A stretch of 64,000 bases of DNA, taken from Todiramphus chloris collaris. Lineage: Eukaryota; Chordata; Aves; Coraciiformes; Alcedinidae. Positions 39,471 to 64,000 of the stretch are shown here, piece after piece. Position 1 is the first letter of the stretch. Every line of letters starts with the position of its first letter. The position numbers were made by a program, and so were the translations under genes. The notes below the pieces were generated by a model. It did not search any database, was not told where the DNA came from, and worked only from the letters and a program-made list of their open reading frames with translations. Location of the stretch: contig JANVCC010000030.1 of the NCBI GenBank assembly GCA_025345505.1, positions 10,737,464 to 10,801,463 on the forward strand. Reading direction: 5' to 3'.

Positions 39471-39540
39471 GATCTCTTGGGAATATATAAGCAGTATTCG
39501 GTCCCTGGAATAAAGGAGAAGACTGAAAAAACACTTCCAA
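39471..39540 (+). pseudogene. PASK: PASK relic exon 8 (very weak)
   Basis: A stretch with ATCTCTTGGG and then CCTGGAATAAAGGAGAAGAC resembles the codons for the human SGLLQPVPERRTTLEK segment, but frame breaks and a stop intervene. This call rests on position and a short nucleotide similarity only. Confidence 0.35.
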
Positions 39541-40440
39541 ATATGCTCTATGATGATTTTAAAAGCTGCTTACTGAAGCAGAATTGTCCAAAGTATGTAT
39601 CATTTTCAGATAAGTACTGCAGCTCTTCATGCCTTTGATGAATACAGAAGTGTGCTGTATGTTTTATTAGTTTCTAATTCCAGACCTCTCATTTATTATG
39701 ACTCAACCTATCAGCTTGTCAAGCTTTAGCGTGGTTTATACCTGAGAAAAACAGAACAAATAATGCCTGATGGGAAGCTTCACTTCAGTAGGTAACTTTA
39801 AGAGCAATACTGGCACTCATGTAACTCTAATGCAAGTTTTATCTCACTGGAACTTTTGCCAATCAAGCCGTGCCTTTTGGGATGGATGAGAATGTGTTAA
39901 TTTATAATTACTGAATGAATTGTATGGCCTGACCTCACAGGAAAAATACAGTAGCCTTGTTTTTTGTTGAAGGCATAGAAAACTAATTGCATGCCAGGTT
40001 AAAGAAAACTTAATCATCAGCAAGTTTTCTGGGGTCCTTGGGAGCACTATGGTTATAAAGCTTCAGGGTGTTGGAATTGACCGGTAAATTCGGGAAGCTT
40101 TCACTGAACCCTGAGTGCACCTTTAATCACAGATCAAACATGGGATGACTGCAGGACAAGACTCGTCTTGGAAACAGCAAGTCAGGACTGCCACTGCAGC
40201 ATTTCTTTCGTCTTTTGTTCTCGGTGTCATAACTCTGCTCTTGGTTCTTTGTTTTCACAGCCTGGAAACCTGAGATCATTCCCAGAGCTGAGCACACGCG
40301 ACTAAGCCAGTGGTAGAAGGGCACTTCACAAGGGCTGACGGGGCGGAGGGGGAATGTGTAATTAAAATCTACATTCTTTATAGATAAACCGTATCTTGCA
40401 TTCCCAGGATCCCTAAGACACGGCTGAACCGCTTTCTGAC
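39541..40440. other. Intergenic, PASK relic to MTERF4
   Basis: AT-rich sequence up to about 40,330 with no exon I can support; the last PASK exon would lie here but is not recognisable. GC content rises sharply from 40,430 into the MTERF4 island. Confidence 0.5.
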
Positions 40441-41290
40441 TCCCCCCTGCCCCCAGGCCTCGGGAAGCGGGTGGCTGGGCCGGGGTTCCCGAGCGCGGGG
40501 CGGCGGGGGCGGAGCGCCTCGGGCCCCTCCCCGCAGCGGCCGCGTGATGGCGAGCGCGCTGCTGCGGGGCTGCGGCCGCGCTGCCGCGGCGGGCTGGGTT
40601 CTGCTGCCCCGCGGCCTCCTCGCCGCGCCCGGACCGCGGCCCCGCCGCGGCTGCGGAGAGACGGCGGGGCTGCGGGCTATGGGCTTCAGCGAGGAGCAGG
40701 CCCGCCGGCTCCTGGGGCTGCAGCCCCTGCTCGGCCCGCAGCGCCGGGAGGCCGCGGCGGCGCAGCTGCTGCTGCTGGGGCTCAGCGCCGGGGCCGCCCT
40801 CAGTCTGCTGGAGCGAAGCCCGGCGCTGCTGCGGATGCCGACGGGGCGGCTGCAGGAGCGAGCCGAGGAGCTGCGGCGCCTGGGTCTCGGCGGAGGTAGG
40901 GCAGCGCGGCGGGGCCGCCGCGGGCGAGGGGGGGCTGCCCGGCGCCTCCCGGCCTACCAGCCCCGGTGCCCGCAGGTCAGCTGCAGCGGGCGGTGAGCCG
41001 CTGCCCGCAGCTCTTCACCCTTCCCCAGAAGAGGATGGCAGCGGCCGTGCGGCTGCTGCGGGAGCAGTGCCTCTTCACGGCGGAGCAGCTGAGGGAGGTG
41101 CTGGGGACGTGCCCCTGGGTGCTGCTGGAGGAGCCGCGCCACCTGCACCACCACTTCCAGGTGAGGGGCCCGGGCTGCCCGCCGCGGGGGCTGCGCTTCT
41201 GCCTGGCGGGCACCCGGCCCAGCGCCCAGAGCGGGGCCGGGGCCGGGGCCGTGCCTGAACCGCCCCGCCTTGCCCTGCCCGCAGTACGCG
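40430..41290 (+). promoter_or_regulatory. MTERF4: CpG island over MTERF4 5' end
   Basis: Dense CpG and G/C runs start just upstream of the MTERF4 ATG and cover exons 1 and 2 and both introns. No TATA box is seen. It is the expected promoter of this housekeeping gene. Confidence 0.7.
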
Positions 41291-41632
41291 TACTTCAGGA
41301 TGGGGGTCCAGCAGAAGGAGATGGTGAAGGCTCGTCTCTTCCAAATGCCCTTTACCGAGCTCAGAAACCGGCACATCTTCCTGGAGCGCCGGGGGCTCTA
41401 CCACACCCCACATAAAGGGCAGAGCGAAACCAGTAACCCAAAACTGAAGGACATCCTTCAGCTCCCAGAGAAAGACTTCCTGGCCAGCCTGGCTCGCTCC
41501 ACCCCAGAGGAGTATGAGGTCTTCAAGAAGCTGCTGGCTCGAGAGGAGGAGGAAGAGGAGGACAGGGATACGCTATATGCAGAGGAAGATGAAGACTTGG
41601 ACAGTGAGGGAAGTAAAACAGCCCAGGAGTGA
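40547..41632 (+). CDS. MTERF4: MTERF4, mitochondrial mTERF-family protein
   Basis: MTERF4 works in the mitochondrial matrix with the rRNA methyltransferase NSUN4 in large-subunit ribosome assembly. Exons: 40547-40895, 40976-41160, 41285-41632; 882 nt, 293 residues plus TGA, phases consistent. The Arg/Ala-rich N-terminus (MASALLRGCGRAAAAG) fits a mitochondrial targeting sequence. MGFSEEQARRLL starts the mTERF helical repeats, with SPALLRMP, CPQLFTLPQKRM, CPWVLLEEP and YAYFRMGVQQKEMVK as successive repeat signatures. The C-terminus has NPKLKDILQLPEKDF, FKKLLAREEEEEED and an acidic tail. Human MTERF4 is 381 residues, so this one is shorter at the N-terminus and in the acid tail. The ATG at 40547 is chosen because it gives the targeting-like start; no upstream in-frame ATG is seen. 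Confidence 0.93.
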
Positions 41633-41900
41633 GGAGGTGAGGCTCCACGGCGCCCAGGCGCTCTCGTGCAGGTGGAGTCCCCAGGCCCACTGCACTCGGG
41701 TGCACGGGGCACAAGCTGTGGCAGCAGTAGGGCTCTTGTGTGCAGGGCCGCACTGAGCGGCAGCGATCAATCCCATATATCAGAATACAATAATAGCCCT
41801 CATTTCTTCTCACTGACCAACTACTTTAAAGATTATTCAGTTTTGAAAATGTTTTTATTAAAAAAACAAAACCAAAACCAAAATAACTAATTTATTTCCA
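41633..41900. terminator. Convergent 3' ends of MTERF4 and SNED1
   Basis: On the plus strand ATTAAA at 41857-41862 can serve MTERF4. On the minus strand AATAAA at 41859-41854 and 41896-41891 can serve SNED1. The signals overlap within 45 bases, so the two convergent transcripts probably end on or across each other. Real cleavage sites are not visible in sequence. Confidence 0.5.
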
Positions 41901-44192
41901 AGGCTAGGTTAAAAACCTTTTGGCTGCATTACATACTGTGCTGGCTGTGGGGCAGGAAGGGGTGGGTTGCTGCACTGGCTGGCAGCAGAGCCACACTTCC
42001 TGGTCCTGCAGTGATAGGCCCCATGGAAGCACTGGCAGGGCCCAGGGGCTGCATGGGAACAGGACTGTCCCATGATGGGGACATCTTCACCTTTGCAGAC
42101 CATGTTGGCACTGGTTTTGTGGCTGACCAGGTGCAAAGGCTTTCTTTCTAACTGTGGTGTCCAAAAACCTCCCCCCTCATGGACAGCAGAGGCTGTTCAG
42201 GCTTTGCCCTTGCCCTGCTCTTCCATGCAAGGCCTGGCTTCTCAGGCCCTGGGGAAGCAGGACTCCTGTGCTCGCCTTGCGGCAAGGGGCTGGAGCAGCA
42301 TCAGGCAGCCTTGGAGAAAAATGAGGCACATACATCTCTGACTCCCTGGCTAGAGCCTGTGCAGGAGAGGAACATCACATTGACCAGCTGGTCAGGGCTT
42401 CACCTTGGCCCTGCAGCTCCCAGGCTGCTGTCAGCTGCCTCAGTAGCAACTCCTGCCTCTCCTCTCCCTCTTACACTGCTCATAGGAGGGAGAAGGTGGT
42501 GTCTGGAGCACCAAAAACTCCTGGGCCTCTGCTGGTCTGAGCATCTTCCAGGCTGCAGTTTGACAGAGGTGGCTGAACAACATACTTACGTGATGGGAAG
42601 GCTGCCCTACCAAGATGGCCCCCCACAGTGCTAGGGAAATAACACTCTATACCCTAACTACAATATATCTCTGGTATGTATTAATTTATAATAGATACTG
42701 TGTACATTAATACACAAATATATGTTTAACTAGTGTTGTCATACAAACCTACGAAAACTAGGAATGTTTCTAAGCTACACTTTCTCCTTGCCTACCCTGC
42801 CAGAGTCAGCACAGCAGCCACTCAGTGCTGGTCCTCTCCTCCACGAACACCCCCGCAGCAGCCACTGCCACAGGGAACACAAACGCCGCAGAGTTTGCAG
42901 GGCCGGGGGCTGGCACGCGGAGCGAACTTTGTCACTGAGCTTGGAGCCCTGCACTGGCTTGGAGGTGATCAGCATCAGGACAAGTGTAGTGTTACACCTC
43001 AGCTGACAAACTTCACCCTACAGGTCACTTTGAAAGTTCTTTCTGCTCTATTGCTTTCTGAGCTGGAAATTTGGCTAAAAACCAGGGCTTGTGTACAAAG
43101 TAAGGCGGCAGGCAGTAGAAACTGCCTCAACTTCCTCCACTACAGCAAAGGAGAGGGATGTGCCTGCACTGCCCCCCCCTCACCTCGCTGCTCACCCTTT
43201 GTAACTCATCTACAGGGGGAAGGTCTCCTCCAATCAGATTTTTGTGGGCCACATTTCAGGTGATCGCTAAGGCTTTTTGGTCTGCATTAAACTGTTTTAT
43301 TTGGGGGTTATAGGTAATTTATAACCTTGGATTACAAAAACAGGTTGTTGCAGATGCTGGTGGCAAGGGGCTAGGCTCAGCCCTGCTGATGCCATGGCTG
43401 AGCAGAGCTAGGAGCCTGTTGCTCGTGCAGAGCAGTGGGGTGGGCCAAGCCAGGCTGTTCCCCTCAGGTGGCAGCCAGCCAGCCATTGTGGTACACTGGT
43501 GCTCAGCTCCTCAGGGGCAGAGAGACGGCCAGAATAAGACAAGCCAGAGCAAAGGCAGTGCTGGTCCAGCAGAGAGAAGGGAATGCTGTTCAGCATGCCA
43601 GTCTGGCTGTGTGTCCCTAACCGGCTGGAGGAGAGGGATAGGCTGATGCCAGCCAGAAAGCTTCCCCCTCTGTGTTCAACCCAGTGAGGAGATCTGATCT
43701 TCCTAGTGTTTCAAAAGCCCTTAGATGTGGAAAGACGGAGCTTCTACTGCTTTGAACCCTGTGAAAGAGCAGGAGAGGAATCAGCTGCTATGCAGTCTCC
43801 CAAAAGCCCCACAGCTGCCTCTTCCCACCCTGTGCCCTCTTCTCAGCCTGGGAGAAAGGGGACCTGCCCCCTTCAGGCCTTCAGTCTTTGCCTTGCATGG
43901 GCAGGCCCTTTCTGTGCAAGAATCTCTTGTTCCTGGGGCTGCAAAGCTGCAAGGAAGCAGAGCACTGCCTCCTACTCCTCCACCCTACCCCCAACCAGGA
44001 GCCCTCAGCTGCATGTCCAAGCTCAACGAGCACGGCAGCTGGAGAGCTCTCGTACCCCCTTGACATGGCAGCATGAGCCTGGCCTTTACTCTGGCTTCCA
44101 CCCTTCTCCTTCCTGACTGTCTGGGGGGGTGCACATGCGGCCAGAGGCAAGAGCTGCCCCTGGCTGAGGAGGGCCTCAAGCAGGTACTTACT
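41860..44192 (-). other. SNED1: SNED1 3'UTR region
   Basis: No coding signal appears between the SNED1 stop and the convergent MTERF4 end. Minus-strand AATAAA occurs at 43301-43296, 41896-41891 and 41859-41854. A good donor-like GTAAGT lies directly after the stop codon, so part of this region may be a 3'UTR intron. Confidence 0.5.

Positions 44193-64000
<19,808 letters not shown>

Overview
The window is vertebrate nuclear DNA and most probably avian. Genes are split by GT-AG introns, most introns are short, and three truncated CR1-type LINE 3' ends are present, one with the typical ATTCTATG-like tail. I see no Alu- or B1-like SINEs. The gene order matches the block I know from human 2q37.3 (HDLBP, ANO7, PPP1R7, PASK, MTERF4, SNED1), read in reverse. 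I cannot name the species. All exon models were built by hand from reading frames, splice sites and phases. Orthology rests on remembered human sequences, not on a database search.

Layout: 1-10,370 (+) is the 3' half of HDLBP (vigilin), with the last six KH domains and a long 3'UTR. 11,446-12,283 (-) holds three decayed exons of ANO7, an anoctamin, with two frame breaks. 14,860-31,570 (-) is a complete, ten-exon PPP1R7 (SDS22, a leucine-rich-repeat regulator of protein phosphatase 1). 31,250-32,200 is a GC-rich promoter island between PPP1R7 and PASK with CCAAT, NRF1-like and ZNF143-like sites. 32,566-39,540 (+) is a decayed PASK, the PAS-domain kinase. Eight exon relics can be recognised, with three premature stops, a changed HRD motif, a changed APE motif and missing exons. 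40,547-41,632 (+) is a three-exon MTERF4, a mitochondrial ribosome assembly factor. 44,193-63,883 (-) is a complete 32-coding-exon SNED1, a secreted matrix protein with NIDO, EGF, sushi and FN3 modules, convergent with MTERF4.

The four intact genes do not form one pathway; the region is a conserved syntenic block. The main result is that two neighbours on either side of PPP1R7, ANO7 and PASK, are pseudogenes here while HDLBP, PPP1R7, MTERF4 and SNED1 are open in every exon. The second result is that SNED1 has QGD where I recall human RGD, and IDV where I recall human LDV, so both proposed integrin-binding motifs are altered. I found no CRISPR array, prokaryotic system, tRNA or rRNA gene.
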